Shown here one piece after another: positions 50,729 to 59,356 of a stretch of DNA of 64,000 nucleotides. Under the pieces are notes generated by a model. It saw only the letters and a program-made list of their open reading frames with translations. It was not told the origin of the DNA and searched no databases. Position numbers and translations under genes: made by a program. Position 1 is the stretch's first letter. Each line of letters opens with the position of its first letter. Source of the stretch: CAYTEO01 sp964436825 (lineage in GTDB: Bacteria > Krumholzibacteriota > Krumholzibacteriia > LZORAL124-64-63); NCBI GenBank assembly GCA_964436825.1, contig CAYTEO010000002.1:62001-126000 (forward strand), written 5' to 3'.

Positions 50729-51694
50729 TCATGTCCCGAGTTCGGACAGCCTGTCCAGGACGTTGTCCAGGTCCTCGCGCGTCCCCACCGGCAGGAACGT
50801 CACTCCCGGGTGTTCGCGACGGCCCATGTTCGTGAGGACCTTGCCCGGCCCCACCTCCAGGACGACCCGCGGCACGCGGCCGGTGAACGTGCCGCCGGCG
50901 ATCCCGGCGAGGGACTCGTGCCAGCGGACCGGCGCTGTCAGCTGGCGGCGGAAGCCCTCGGCCAGGGTGGCGGCGTCGGTGACGGCCTCGGCGGTGACGT
51001 TGGCCACCAGGGGAACGACGGGATCGGCCACCCGGACCCGGTCCAGCTCCACGGCGAAGGCCCGGGCGGCCTCCTCCAGCAGGGGCGAGTGGAAGGCGCC
51101 GCTGACGTTCAGGGGCACGACCCGCCGGGCACCGGCCGCCTTCAGGGCGGTCATGGCGGCTTCGACGGCCGCCACCTCGCCCGAGATGGCGATCTGGGTG
51201 GAGGAGTTGTGGTTGGCGACGACGACGATCCCCGCGCCGCTCCCGGCGACCTCGTCGCACACCTCGCGCACGCGGGCGGCGTCCAGGCCGATGACGGCGG
51301 CCATGGTCCCCGGCCGCTCGCGTCCGGCAGCGAACATCAGCTCCCCGCGGCGGCGTACCAGGCGCAGGGCGTCGGCCGGAGCGAGGGCGTCGGCCGCCAC
51401 GGCCGCGGAGAACTCGCCGAGGCTGTGGCCGGCCACGATCTCCGGCTCGATCCCCAGCTCGCGCAGTTCCAGCAGGACGGCGACCGAGTGGGCCAGGATG
51501 GCGGGCTGCGCGTTCCAGGTCTCGGTCAGCTTCTCGGGCGGCCCCTCGAACATCAGGCCGGTCAGCGGCGTCTCCAGCAGGCTGTCCACCTCGCGGAGCC
51601 AGCGGGCGCCGGGACCGTCCCCCGCCTGCAGGTCGCTGGCCATGCCGACACTCTGGGAGGCCTGGCCGGGAAAGATCATCGGGACGCGGGTCAT
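50729..51694 (-). CDS. fabD: Malonyl-CoA:ACP transacylase
   Basis: 321 aa. Loads malonate from CoA onto ACP. FPGQASQSVGM near the start, the nucleophile serine in VAGHSLGEFSAAVAA, the Arg in LVRRRGELM, and the catalytic His in NVSGAFHSPLLE. The ATG lies one base after the plsX stop (TGA-G-ATG). It directly follows plsX, with no fabH between them. Confidence 0.97.
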   Translation of the reverse strand: MTRVPMIFPGQASQSVGMASDLQAGDGPGARWLREVDSLLETPLTGLMFEGPPEKLTETWNAQPAILAHSVAVLLELRELGIEPEIVAGHSLGEFSAAVAADALAPADALRLVRRRGELMFAAGRERPGTMAAVIGLDAARVREVCDEVAGSGAGIVVVANHNSSTQIAISGEVAAVEAAMTALKAAGARRVVPLNVSGAFHSPLLEEAARAFAVELDRVRVADPVVPLVANVTAEAVTDAATLAEGFRRQLTAPVRWHESLAGIAGGTFTGRVPRVVLEVGPGKVLTNMGRREHPGVTFLPVGTREDLDNVLDRLSELGT

Positions 51695-51695
51695 C

Positions 51696-52688
51696 TCACT
51701 CCCCCGTTTCCCCGTCGGCGAGCAGCGCGGCCAGGCGGCCCGGGACGTCGAGACGGGCCAGCCGGCCGGCGGCCCGGACGGCGTTGGTGATGGCCCGCCG
51801 GGAGCTGGCCCCGTGGGCGATGACGGGATTGCCGCGCACGCCGAGCATCAGGGCGCCGCCGTAGGCCGCGTAGTCCATCCGGCCCAGCAGTTCCCGCAGC
51901 CCGCCGCCTCCCCCGGCGCCGGCAGCCGCCTTCTGCAGGAACGCGCCGAATCCCTCGATGAGCTTCAGGACGACGTTGCCGGTGAAGCCGTCGGTGACGA
52001 CGACGTCGGCCCTGCCGAACAGCAGGTCGCGCCCCTCGATGTTCCCGGTGAACCGCAGATCGTCCCGCTGCGCAAGCAGGGCGTGGGCGGCGACGGTCAG
52101 CTCGCTCCCCTTGCTGGCCTCCTCGCCGATGTTCAGCAGGCCCACCCGCGGCTGCGGGACGTCCAGGACGAGGCGGGCGTAGAGATCGCCCATGCGGGCA
52201 AAGACGAGCAGGTGCTGAGGGGTGGCCTGCACGTTGGCGCCGGCATCGAGCAGCAGGAAGGGATCGTCCAGGGTCGGGATGACGGTCCCGATGGCGGGAC
52301 GCTCGACACCGGGCAGCCGTCCCAGGAGCAGCAACCCGCCCGCGGCCATGGCGCCGGTGCTGCCGGCGCTGACGACGGCGTGGACGCGCCCTTCCCTGTG
52401 GTCCTGCATGGCGCGGACGACGGGCGAGTCCTGCTTGTTCCTGATGGCCGCCGCGGGCGATTCGTCCATGGCGATCGTCTCGCGGCAGGGCACGATGGCG
52501 ACGGGCAGGTCGTCGGCCTCCAGGCCGACCAGCGCCGCGTTGATGGTCTCGGGATCGCCGTAGAGGGCGACGGCCAGGTCGTCGCTCTCCCGGACGGCGT
52601 CGACGGCGCCGGGCACGACGACCGCGGGGCCGTGGTCTCCCCCCATGGCGTCGACGGCGATGACCAGCCGCCGGGTGTCACGCTCCAT
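51696..52688 (-). CDS. plsX: Phosphate acyltransferase PlsX
   Basis: 330 aa. Makes acyl-phosphate from acyl-ACP, the first step of phospholipid synthesis in the PlsX/PlsY route. Seen: VIAVDAMGGDHGPAVVVPGA, SAGSTGAMAAG, LLLDAGANVQATPQHLLVFA, and TGNIEGRDLLFGRADVVVTDGFTGN read in pieces. A Gly-rich insertion (AGAGGGGG) lies near residue 265. It is 38 bp downstream of rpmF, the usual neighbour. Confidence 0.97.
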   Translation of the reverse strand: MERDTRRLVIAVDAMGGDHGPAVVVPGAVDAVRESDDLAVALYGDPETINAALVGLEADDLPVAIVPCRETIAMDESPAAAIRNKQDSPVVRAMQDHREGRVHAVVSAGSTGAMAAGGLLLLGRLPGVERPAIGTVIPTLDDPFLLLDAGANVQATPQHLLVFARMGDLYARLVLDVPQPRVGLLNIGEEASKGSELTVAAHALLAQRDDLRFTGNIEGRDLLFGRADVVVTDGFTGNVVLKLIEGFGAFLQKAAAGAGGGGGLRELLGRMDYAAYGGALMLGVRGNPVIAHGASSRRAITNAVRAAGRLARLDVPGRLAALLADGETGE

Positions 52689-52726
52689 CGTCTCCCCCCT
52701 GTTGCGGGGCCCGGGCACCGGCGGAC

Positions 52727-52909
52727 TCAGTCGTTCTCGACGACGAAGACCTCGCGATCGCCGTAGTGGCCGCACTTCGCGCAGACGCGGTGGGGCCTCA
52801 CCGGGGCGCCGCAATGGCTGCAGCGGGCCGGCGTGGGGGACGACAGCTTCCAGTGGGAACGGCGCATGTTCCGCTTCGAGGGGCTGGTCTTCTTCTTGGG
52901 AACGGCCAT
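52727..52909 (-). CDS. rpmF: 50S ribosomal protein L32
   Basis: 60 aa. MAVPKKKTSPSKRNMRRSHW and two CxxC pairs (CSHCG and CAKCG), which bind zinc in the C+ form of L32. It lies between the DUF177 gene and plsX, the standard context. Confidence 0.97.
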   Translation of the reverse strand: MAVPKKKTSPSKRNMRRSHWKLSSPTPARCSHCGAPVRPHRVCAKCGHYGDREVFVVEND

Positions 52910-52933
52910 GGCTCGTTTCCTTTCAAGTCGCGA

Positions 52934-53413
52934 TCACGGCAGGGCGTCCCAGCGGGGATCGGTCGCCGACTGCTCGCAGTCGCAGGGCTGCTCGTTCAGA
53001 TCCGCCCCGCAGTGGGGGCAGATGCCGCGGCACTCGTCGCGGCACAGGGTACGCTGGGGACGCCCCAGCACGATCGCTTCCCGCAGGGCATCGTCGAGAT
53101 CGACGACGCCGGTGGTCTGCCTGATCAGCCAGCTGTCCTCGTCGTGCGCGCTCTCCGGCTCGCCCTCGCGGAGGATGACGATGGCAACCTCGGCGAGATA
53201 GTCGACGGCACAGCTTGCCAGGCAGCGGTCGCATGTCCCCTGGCCGTGGACGGCCAGGTCGCCGCGGATCACGACCCGGCGTGGCGTGTTGTCCACGACG
53301 AGATCGCCGTCCAGCCGGACGACGACCTCCTCGCCGCGGTCCAGGACCGTGTACGTCTCGTCGACGGGGACGCTGTCCCGCCCCGGACGGAGCTGTTCCA
53401 GGATCAGCTTCAT
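52934..53413 (-). CDS. DUF177/YceD family protein
   Basis: 159 aa. YceD-type proteins precede rpmF in most bacteria and are linked to 23S rRNA accumulation. Two cysteine pairs, GTCDRCLASC and GICPHCGADL, suggest metal binding, and the DEDSWLIRQTTGVVDLDDALREAI segment with CRDECRG is characteristic. The gap upstream (53414-53504) holds a 13-bp hairpin that separates this operon from ndk. Confidence 0.9.
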   Translation of the reverse strand: MKLILEQLRPGRDSVPVDETYTVLDRGEEVVVRLDGDLVVDNTPRRVVIRGDLAVHGQGTCDRCLASCAVDYLAEVAIVILREGEPESAHDEDSWLIRQTTGVVDLDDALREAIVLGRPQRTLCRDECRGICPHCGADLNEQPCDCEQSATDPRWDALP

Positions 53414-53456
53414 GCAAGCAACGGACGATAACCGCGTCCGACCGGGCTGTCAAGCC

Positions 53457-53485
53457 AGCGGGCGGTTCCCGCGGAACCGCCCGCT
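53457..53485 (-). terminator. Terminator-like hairpin between ndk and the DUF177 gene
   Basis: AGCGGGCGGTTCC (53457-53469) and GGAACCGCCCGCT (53473-53485) are perfect 13-bp arms with a 3-nt loop, 19 bp after the ndk stop. No U tract follows, as with other strong hairpins in this window. Confidence 0.55.
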
Positions 53486-53504
53486 GCTGCTGTTTCCCGT
53501 CCCC

Positions 53505-53915
53505 TCAGTCGCCGAAGATGATCCCCAGCTCGCGGCGGGCGTTCTCCACCGAGTCGCTGGCGTGGACGGCGTTCTGGGAGAGCGAGGTCCCGAAGCGGAA
53601 ACGGAGGGTGCCCGCCGCCGCCTCGGCCGGGTTGGTGGCCCCGACGAGTTCGCGCAGCTTGACGACCGCCTGCTCCCGCTCCAGGTGGACGCAGACCACC
53701 GGCCCGCTGGTGATGTACTCGACGAGATCGGCGAAGAACGGCCTTTCGCGATGGACGGCGTAGAAGTCCTCCACGGTCGGTCGGTCGAGCTGCTTCATGA
53801 CCAGCCGCTTGATCCGGAAGCCGTTCTCCTGGACCGCCGCGAGGATGGCACCGATCTTCTGGTCCTCCGCCGCGACGATCTCCGGCTTGATCATCATGTA
53901 GGTCTGCTCCAGCAA
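53505..53915 (-). CDS. ndk: Nucleoside diphosphate kinase
   Basis: 136 aa. Transfers the gamma-phosphate between nucleotides through a phosphohistidine. Catalytic His in LSQNAVHASDSVENA; MMIKPE, FFADLVEYITSGPVV and GATNPAEAAAGTLR also fit. The start appears to be TTG at 53915, since AGGAGG lies 5 nt upstream and the extra six residues match the family N-terminus; ATG 53897 is the alternative. It follows sucD by 42 bp; Ndk is known to associate with succinyl-CoA synthetase. Confidence 0.95.
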   Translation of the reverse strand: MLEQTYMMIKPEIVAAEDQKIGAILAAVQENGFRIKRLVMKQLDRPTVEDFYAVHRERPFFADLVEYITSGPVVCVHLEREQAVVKLRELVGATNPAEAAAGTLRFRFGTSLSQNAVHASDSVENARRELGIIFGD

Positions 53916-53957
53916 ACCAGCCTCCTGTCCAACCCCTTGCGGGAACGGTTGTTGCCT

Positions 53958-54833
53958 CTATCGCTTCCAGATCTCCTGGAGGAGCGGCACGACGTCGACC
54001 GGGCGGTCGGCCACGGGGATCCCGGCCGCCTCGAGGGCCTTCTTCTTCTCCGCCGCCGTCCCGCTGCCGCCGGAGACGATGGCGCCGGCATGCCCCATCC
54101 GCTTGCCCGGAGGGGCGGTGCGGCCGGCGATGAACGAGACGACGGGGATGTCCATGTTGGCCTTGATGTACTCGGCCGCCTGCTCCTCGGCGTTGCCGCC
54201 GATCTCGCCGATCATGACCAGGGCCTTGGTCTCGGGATCGGCGTGGAACAGCTTCAGGGCGTCCATGAAGGTCGTCCCGATGACCGGGTCCCCCCCGATG
54301 CCGACGCAGGTCGTCTGGCCCAGGCCGGCCTGGGTCAGGGCGTGGACGACCTCGTAGGTCAGCGTGCCGCTGCGGGAGATCAGCCCCACCGGGCCCGGGG
54401 CGACGATCGAGCCGGGCATGATCCCCAGCTTGGCCTGGCCGGGGATGATGAAGCCCGGGCAGTTGGGACCGATCAGGCGCACGCCCCGCTCCTCGAGGTA
54501 GGGCATGACCTTGACCATGTCCAGGGTCGGCACGCCCTCGGTGATGCAGACCACCAGCTTGATGCCGGCGTCCGCCGCCTCGAGGATGGCGCCGGCCGCG
54601 GCGAACGGGGGCACGAAGATGACCGATGCCTCCGCGCCGGTCTCGGCGACGGCCTCGGCGACGGTGTCGAAGACCGGCACCTTCCCCTCGAACGTCTGGC
54701 CGCCCCGGCCCGGCGTGACGCCGGCCACCAGGTTCGTGCCGTACTCGAGCATCGCCTTGCTGTGGAAGCTCCCGTCCCGACCGGTGATGCCCTGGACGAG
54801 GACCTTCGTCTTCCCATCACAGAAAACAGCCAT
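53958..54833 (-). CDS. sucD: Succinyl-CoA synthetase alpha subunit
   Basis: 291 aa. Together with SucC converts succinyl-CoA to succinate with nucleotide triphosphate synthesis. CoA-binding domain (VLVQGITGRDGSFHSKAMLE, TPGRGGQTFEGKVPVF), GPNCPGFIIPGQAKLGIMPG, and the phosphorylated His in RMGHAGAIVSGGSGTA. AGGAGG lies 7 nt before the ATG, 13 bp after sucC. Confidence 0.97.
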   Translation of the reverse strand: MAVFCDGKTKVLVQGITGRDGSFHSKAMLEYGTNLVAGVTPGRGGQTFEGKVPVFDTVAEAVAETGAEASVIFVPPFAAAGAILEAADAGIKLVVCITEGVPTLDMVKVMPYLEERGVRLIGPNCPGFIIPGQAKLGIMPGSIVAPGPVGLISRSGTLTYEVVHALTQAGLGQTTCVGIGGDPVIGTTFMDALKLFHADPETKALVMIGEIGGNAEEQAAEYIKANMDIPVVSFIAGRTAPPGKRMGHAGAIVSGGSGTAAEKKKALEAAGIPVADRPVDVVPLLQEIWKR

Positions 54834-54846
54834 GTCGCGTCCTCCT

Positions 54847-55989
54847 CTAGCTGGCCTTGCGGCCGGCGAGTTCCAGGGCCTTCTGGACGACCTCGTCCAT
54901 CGTCGCCGCCGGGACCAGGTCGGTCTGCGCCAGCAGCTCGCGGGCCTCATGCTCGTTCGTCCCGGTCAGCCGCACGACGATCGGGACGTCGATCCGCATC
55001 CTCTTGGTGGCCTCGATGATCCCCCTCGCCACGTCGTCGCAGCGGGTGATCCCCCCGAAGATGTTGAACAGGATCACCTCGACGTTGGGATCCTTCAGGA
55101 TGATCGACAGGGCGTTGACGACCTTGTCGGGGTTGGAGCTGCCGCCGATGTCCAGGAAGTTGGCGGGCATCCCGCCGTAGTACTGGACCAGGTCCATGGT
55201 CGCCATGGCCAGCCCGGCGCCGTTGACCAGGCAGCCGACGTTGCCGTCCAGCTTGACGAACGACAGGCCGGCCTCCCGCGCCAGGCGCTCGGACTCGTTC
55301 TCCTCGTCCAGGTCCCGGAGCTGCTCGAAGTCCGGGTGCCGGAACAGGGCGTTGTCGTCCAGGTTGACCTTGGCGTCGATGGCCATCCCCTCGCCCGCGG
55401 AGGTGAAGATGAAGGGGTTGATCTCGGCCAGGGAGGCGTCGACGTCCATGAAGGCGGCGTACAGCTTCTGCATGGCGGCAGCCAGCTGGCGGGCCTTCTT
55501 GATGTCGCCGGTCATCTTCAGGGCGATGCCCATGGCCTGGTGGTCCAGCAGTCCGTAGCGGGGATCGATGGGCTGCTTGAGGATGGCCTCGGGGTTCTCC
55601 TTGGCCACCTGCTCGATCTCGACGCCGCCCTCGGCCGAGGCCATCAGCAGGGGCCGGCGGGTGTTGCGGTCGACGAGCAGGCCGAGGTAGTACTCCTCGG
55701 CGATGTCGACGGCCGGGGTGATCAGGACCTTGCGGACGATGTGGCCCTTGATGTCCAGCCCGAGGATCGCCTCGGCGTGCTTGCGGACGTCGGCCTCGTT
55801 CTCGCAGAACTTGACGCCGCCCGCCTTGCCGCGGCCACCGGTCAGGACCTGGGCCTTGACCATGACCGGGTAGCCGTACTTCCCGGCCAGGGCGACCGCC
55901 TCGTCGACCGACCGCGCCACCTCTCCCGGCGGCACGTTGAGGCCGTGCGCGCGGAAGAACTCCTTGGCCTGGTATTCGTGGATGTTCAC
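54847..55989 (-). CDS. sucC: Succinyl-CoA synthetase beta subunit
   Basis: 380 aa, ATP-grasp fold that binds the nucleotide. MNIHEYQAKEFFRAHGLNVP, VKAQVLTGGRGKAGGVKF, EINPFIFTSAGEGMAIDAK, GNVGCLVNGAGLAMATMDLV and LFNIFGGITRCDDVARGII are all family signatures. The start is GTG 55989 with GGAGG 6 nt upstream. Nucleotide preference (ATP or GTP) cannot be read by eye. Confidence 0.97.
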   Translation of the reverse strand: MNIHEYQAKEFFRAHGLNVPPGEVARSVDEAVALAGKYGYPVMVKAQVLTGGRGKAGGVKFCENEADVRKHAEAILGLDIKGHIVRKVLITPAVDIAEEYYLGLLVDRNTRRPLLMASAEGGVEIEQVAKENPEAILKQPIDPRYGLLDHQAMGIALKMTGDIKKARQLAAAMQKLYAAFMDVDASLAEINPFIFTSAGEGMAIDAKVNLDDNALFRHPDFEQLRDLDEENESERLAREAGLSFVKLDGNVGCLVNGAGLAMATMDLVQYYGGMPANFLDIGGSSNPDKVVNALSIILKDPNVEVILFNIFGGITRCDDVARGIIEATKRMRIDVPIVVRLTGTNEHEARELLAQTDLVPAATMDEVVQKALELAGRKAS

Positions 55990-56056
55990 CGGGCACCTCC
56001 CTGGAACGTGGACGGGCGGGGGAACCGGCCGGCTCCCCCGCCTGCTGGTGAGTCCG

Positions 56057-57373
56057 TCACTTCAGGACATCGGCGACGATGTCCGCCAGATCCGGCTTGC
56101 CGATCTCCTGCAGTTCGTAGCCGACGCGGACGGTCGGCTTGTTGATCTTGACGATACGGGCCAGATCGATGGGCGTGCCGATGACGACGGCGTCGCATTC
56201 GACGGCGTTGATCGTCGCCTCGAGGTCCTTGATCTGCTGGTCGCTGTAGCCCATGGCCGGCAGCAGCGTGCCGATCTCGGGATAGGTCTCGAAGGTCTCG
56301 GCCAGCTTGCCGGTGACCCAGGGGCGCGGGTCGACCAGGTCGGCCGCCCCGGCGCGCAGGGCCGCCACGACACCGGCGCCGTAGGTCATGCCGCCGTGGG
56401 TCAGCGTGGGCCCGTCCTCGACGACCAGGACCTTCTTGCCGCGGATCTTGGAGGGGTCGTCGATGGTCAACGGCGAGGCCGCCTCGATGATCGTCGCCGT
56501 CGGGTTGATCGAGCGGATGTTCTGGCGCACCTGCTCGATGTCCTCGAACTCCGCCTCGACGACCTTGTTGATGATCACGACGTCGGCCATCCGGACGTTC
56601 GTCTCGCCCGGGAAGTAGGTCAGCTCGTGGCCGGGCCGGTGGGGGTCGGCGACGACGATGTGCAGGTCGGGCTTGTAGAACGGGGTGTCGTTGTTGCCGC
56701 CGTCCCAGAGGATGACGTCGGCCTCCTGCTCGGCCTCGCGCAGGATCGCCTCGTAGTCGACGCCGGCGTAGACGACGTTGCCGCGGTTGATGTGCGGCTC
56801 GTACTCCTCCATCTCCTCGATGGTGCAGTGGTGCTTGGCCAGGTCGGCGATCTCGGCGAACCGCTGGACCTTCTGCGCGGCGAGGTCGCCGTACGGCATC
56901 GGGTGGCGGATGGCGGCCACCTTCTTGCCCATCGCCTTGAGGATCTCGCTGATCCGCCTGGTCGTCTGGCTCTTGCCGCAGCCGGTGCGGACGGCGCAGA
57001 TGGCGATGACCGGCTTGCTGCTCTTGAGCTGGGTCCGCTTCTCCCCGATCAGCTTGAAGTCGGCGCCGCAGGCGGTCACCAGGGCGGCCTTGTGCATGAC
57101 CGTCTCGTGGGAGACGTCGCTGTAGGAGAAGACGCAGGTGTCCACGTCGTACTTCTCGATGAGCTCGGGCAGGTCCTGTTCGGCCAGGATGGGAATCCCC
57201 TCGGGGTAGAGCGAGCCCGCCAGCTCGGGGGGATACTTGCGGCCGTCGATGTCGGGGATCTGGGCCGCCGTGAAGGCCACGACCTCGTACTGTTCGTTGT
57301 CCCGGTAGACACAGTTGAAGTTGTGGAAGTCGCGCCCAGCGGCGCCGATGATGATGACCTTCTCCCTGCTCAT
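56057..57373 (-). CDS. Cyclic 2,3-diphosphoglycerate synthetase-like P-loop protein (COG2403)
   Basis: 438 aa. The N-domain starts KVIIIGAAGRDFHNFNCVYR; a P-loop AVRTGCGKS is at 127-135, followed by VAAIRHPMPYGDL, VILWDGGNNDTPFYKPDL, ADPHRPGHELTYFPGE and ADVVIINKVVEAE, then VVEDGPTLTHGGMTYGAG near the C-terminus. This order matches the archaeal cyclic 2,3-diphosphoglycerate synthetase family and its bacterial relatives of unproven function. In methanogens the product is a solute and phosphate store; in bacteria a different phosphoryl or GTPase role is possible. It lies between the heptose enzymes and sucCD; AAAGGA lies 7 nt upstream. Confidence 0.82.
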   Translation of the reverse strand: MSREKVIIIGAAGRDFHNFNCVYRDNEQYEVVAFTAAQIPDIDGRKYPPELAGSLYPEGIPILAEQDLPELIEKYDVDTCVFSYSDVSHETVMHKAALVTACGADFKLIGEKRTQLKSSKPVIAICAVRTGCGKSQTTRRISEILKAMGKKVAAIRHPMPYGDLAAQKVQRFAEIADLAKHHCTIEEMEEYEPHINRGNVVYAGVDYEAILREAEQEADVILWDGGNNDTPFYKPDLHIVVADPHRPGHELTYFPGETNVRMADVVIINKVVEAEFEDIEQVRQNIRSINPTATIIEAASPLTIDDPSKIRGKKVLVVEDGPTLTHGGMTYGAGVVAALRAGAADLVDPRPWVTGKLAETFETYPEIGTLLPAMGYSDQQIKDLEATINAVECDAVVIGTPIDLARIVKINKPTVRVGYELQEIGKPDLADIVADVLK

Positions 57374-57417
57374 GGAAGCGTCCTTTCGTCTATGTGAAGT
57401 CTGTGCGGCCGCGGCCG

Positions 57418-57921
57418 CTACCGGTCGAGGCGACGGATGGCCTCGATGATACCCGTCGTGGACCGTCCCTGTCGCATGGGGACACGGACGACCTCCCCGC
57501 CGCGGGCGAGGACCAGGTCCGCCCCCACGATCCGGTCGACCGTGTACTCGTCCCCCTTGACCAGGACGTCGGGCTGGACGATCTCGATGACCGCCAGCGG
57601 CGTGGGTTCGCCAAAGATGGTCAGCGCGCCGACCGATCGCAAATGGGACAGCAGGGCGCAGCGGTCGGCAACCGGGACGATGGGCCGTCCCGGGCCCTTG
57701 AGCTGGCGGACCGACGCGTCGTCGTTGACGGCCACCAGCAGGACGTCCCCCAGGCGGGCCGCATCCAGCAGGTACTCGACATGGCCGCGGTGGAGGATGT
57801 CGAAGCAGCCGTTGGTGAAGACGATCCGCTGGCCGTGCTCCCGCCTGTCCGCCGCCCAGGCGGCCAGTTCCTCCCTGGCCACCACGGGCGCCGGCGTCAG
57901 GCGTGCCTCGCGGCCGCTCAT
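57418..57921 (-). CDS. rfaE2: D-glycero-beta-D-manno-heptose-1-phosphate adenylyltransferase (RfaE2 domain)
   Basis: 167 aa nucleotidyltransferase that makes ADP-heptose for the lipopolysaccharide core. Signature VFTNGCFDILHRGHVEYLLD with the catalytic H-x-G-H, then LLVAVNDDASVRQLKGPGRP, QPDVLVKGDEYTVDRIVGAD and a C-terminal STTGIIEAIRRL. In E. coli this is the C-terminal half of HldE; here it is a separate gene whose ATG overlaps the kinase stop (ATGA). Confidence 0.94.
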   Translation of the reverse strand: MSGREARLTPAPVVAREELAAWAADRREHGQRIVFTNGCFDILHRGHVEYLLDAARLGDVLLVAVNDDASVRQLKGPGRPIVPVADRCALLSHLRSVGALTIFGEPTPLAVIEIVQPDVLVKGDEYTVDRIVGADLVLARGGEVVRVPMRQGRSTTGIIEAIRRLDR

Positions 57922-58889
57922 GACAGGAGGGCCTCGCGGATCTGGTCGGCGGTGATGGCGGCAGTGCCCAGCTCGCGGACCGAGAGGCCGGCGGCGTGGT
58001 TGGCGAGGTTGGCCGCCTCCAGGAAGTTGGCACCGGCCGCGAGAGCCGTGGTGTAGACGGCGATGACCGTGTCGCCGGCACCGGTGACGTCGTAGACCTC
58101 GGTGGCCTCGGTGGGCAGGTGGTGCTCCCCGCCGCCGGCCTCGAACAGGGCCATGCCGTGTTCCCCCCTGGTGATCAGGATCGTCTCCGCCCGCGTCCGC
58201 TCCAGCAGGCGGCCGGCGGCCCGGCGCAGGGAGTCGGGATCGGTGATGGGGATCCCGGCGGCCCGGGAGGCCTCCTTCTGGTTGGGAGTCAGGGAGGTAC
58301 AGCCGGCGTACTGCGAGAAGTCCTCGTTCTTGGGGTCGACGACGGAGGGGATGCCGTCGGCGCGGGCCAGGTCGATGACCTCGGCGAGCAGCTCGTCGGT
58401 GACGACCCCCTTGCCGTAGTCGCTGATGACGATCCCGCTGTACGGTCCCCGGGCGCGCAACCGCTCCAGCAACTCGGCGAGATCGTCCGGCGCGACCGGA
58501 CCGTCCGCCTCGTTGTCGACCCGCACGACCTGCTGGTGGTGGGCGATGATCCGGGTCTTGAGCGTCGTGCGACGCCCCGGCAGTCGCAGCACCCCGGCGC
58601 CGTCGATGCCGGCGGCGGCGAGCATGTCGGCCAGGGCCCGGCTCGTCGCGCCGGTCCCGGTCACGGCGAACAGGTCGACCTCGGCGCCCAGGGCGCGGAT
58701 GTTGGCGGCGACGTTGGCGGCCCCGCCCAGCTTGTCCGTCTCCTCGCGCAGGCGCACGACCGGCACCGGCGCCTCGGGGCTGATCCGCTCCACCTCTCCC
58801 CAGAGGAAACGGTCCAGCATGGCGTCACCGACGACTGCCAGGCGCAGTCCGGCCATCGCATCCAGGATCTCGAGACTCCGCTGCGTCAT
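57918..58889 (-). CDS. rfaE1: D-glycero-beta-D-manno-heptose-7-phosphate kinase (RfaE1 domain)
   Basis: 323-aa PfkB/ribokinase-family kinase. VVGDAMLDRFLWGEVERISP and PVVRLREETDKLGGAANVAANI at the N-terminus, DYGKGVVTDELLAEVID, VDPKNEDFSQYAGCTSLTPN, and the PfkB signature DVTGAGDTVIAVYTTALAAG carrying the catalytic Asp. GGAG lies 7 nt before ATG 58889. It heads the unit running into rfaE2, the cDPG-synthetase homologue, sucCD and ndk. Confidence 0.95.
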   Translation of the reverse strand: MTQRSLEILDAMAGLRLAVVGDAMLDRFLWGEVERISPEAPVPVVRLREETDKLGGAANVAANIRALGAEVDLFAVTGTGATSRALADMLAAAGIDGAGVLRLPGRRTTLKTRIIAHHQQVVRVDNEADGPVAPDDLAELLERLRARGPYSGIVISDYGKGVVTDELLAEVIDLARADGIPSVVDPKNEDFSQYAGCTSLTPNQKEASRAAGIPITDPDSLRRAAGRLLERTRAETILITRGEHGMALFEAGGGEHHLPTEATEVYDVTGAGDTVIAVYTTALAAGANFLEAANLANHAAGLSVRELGTAAITADQIREALLS

Positions 58890-58929
58890 CCACCCACTCC
58901 TTACTTCGCTGCGGCCACCGGTCGCGGGG

Positions 58930-58958
58930 AAGCTAGCATCGTGTCGACGGAGCGTCAA
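58930..58958 (-). promoter_or_regulatory. Candidate promoter for rfaE1
   Basis: Minus-strand TTGACG (58958-58953), 17-bp spacer, TAGCTT (58935-58930); about 40 bp upstream of the start. Good -35, weak -10. Confidence 0.45.
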
Positions 58959-58973
58959 TCGCGCTCCCCGCCG

Positions 58974-59002
58974 TGGACAGCGGCCGTCGTGTGTCCTAGA
59001 CT
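58974..59002 (+). promoter_or_regulatory. Candidate promoter for the DUF3467 gene
   Basis: TGGACA (58974-58979), 17-bp spacer, TAGACT (58997-59002), about 33 bp before the ATG. It lies back to back with the rfaE1 promoter candidate, leaving 15 bp between the two -35 elements. Confidence 0.5.
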
Positions 59003-59034
59003 TCGCAGACACACACGAACCAGGGAGAGAGACG

Positions 59035-59343
59035 ATGGCCGACCGCAAGCCGCAGCAGCTGAACGTGGAACTTCCCCAGGACATCGGCGAGGGGACCTAT
59101 GCCAACCTGGCCCTGATCACCCACAGTCCCAGCGAGTTCATCCTCGACTTCGCCAGGATGATGCCCGGCCTGCCCAAGGCCAAGGTCCAGGCCCGGATGA
59201 TCATGACTCCCCAGAACGCCAAGGCGCTGTTCAAGACCCTGGAAGTGAACATCCGCCGCTACGAGGAAGTCCACGGGGAGATCAAGCTGCCGGGCTCGCC
59301 GGGCAAGGAGATCGGGTTCCAGGCCCCCGAGTCGCGGAACTGA
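59035..59343 (+). CDS. DUF3467 family protein
   Basis: 102 aa. The whole chain fits DUF3467: QLNVELPQDIGEGTYANLAL, ITHSPSEFILDFARMMPGLP, RMIMTPQNAKALFKTLEVNI. The motifs look like a small protein-binding beta domain with a C-terminal helix; no biochemical role is established. GGGAG lies 9 nt upstream of the ATG. It is a single-gene transcription unit that converges on the ABC permease gene. Confidence 0.9.
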   Translation: MADRKPQQLNVELPQDIGEGTYANLALITHSPSEFILDFARMMPGLPKAKVQARMIMTPQNAKALFKTLEVNIRRYEEVHGEIKLPGSPGKEIGFQAPESRN

Positions 59344-59356
59344 CCGCCACGGGTGC

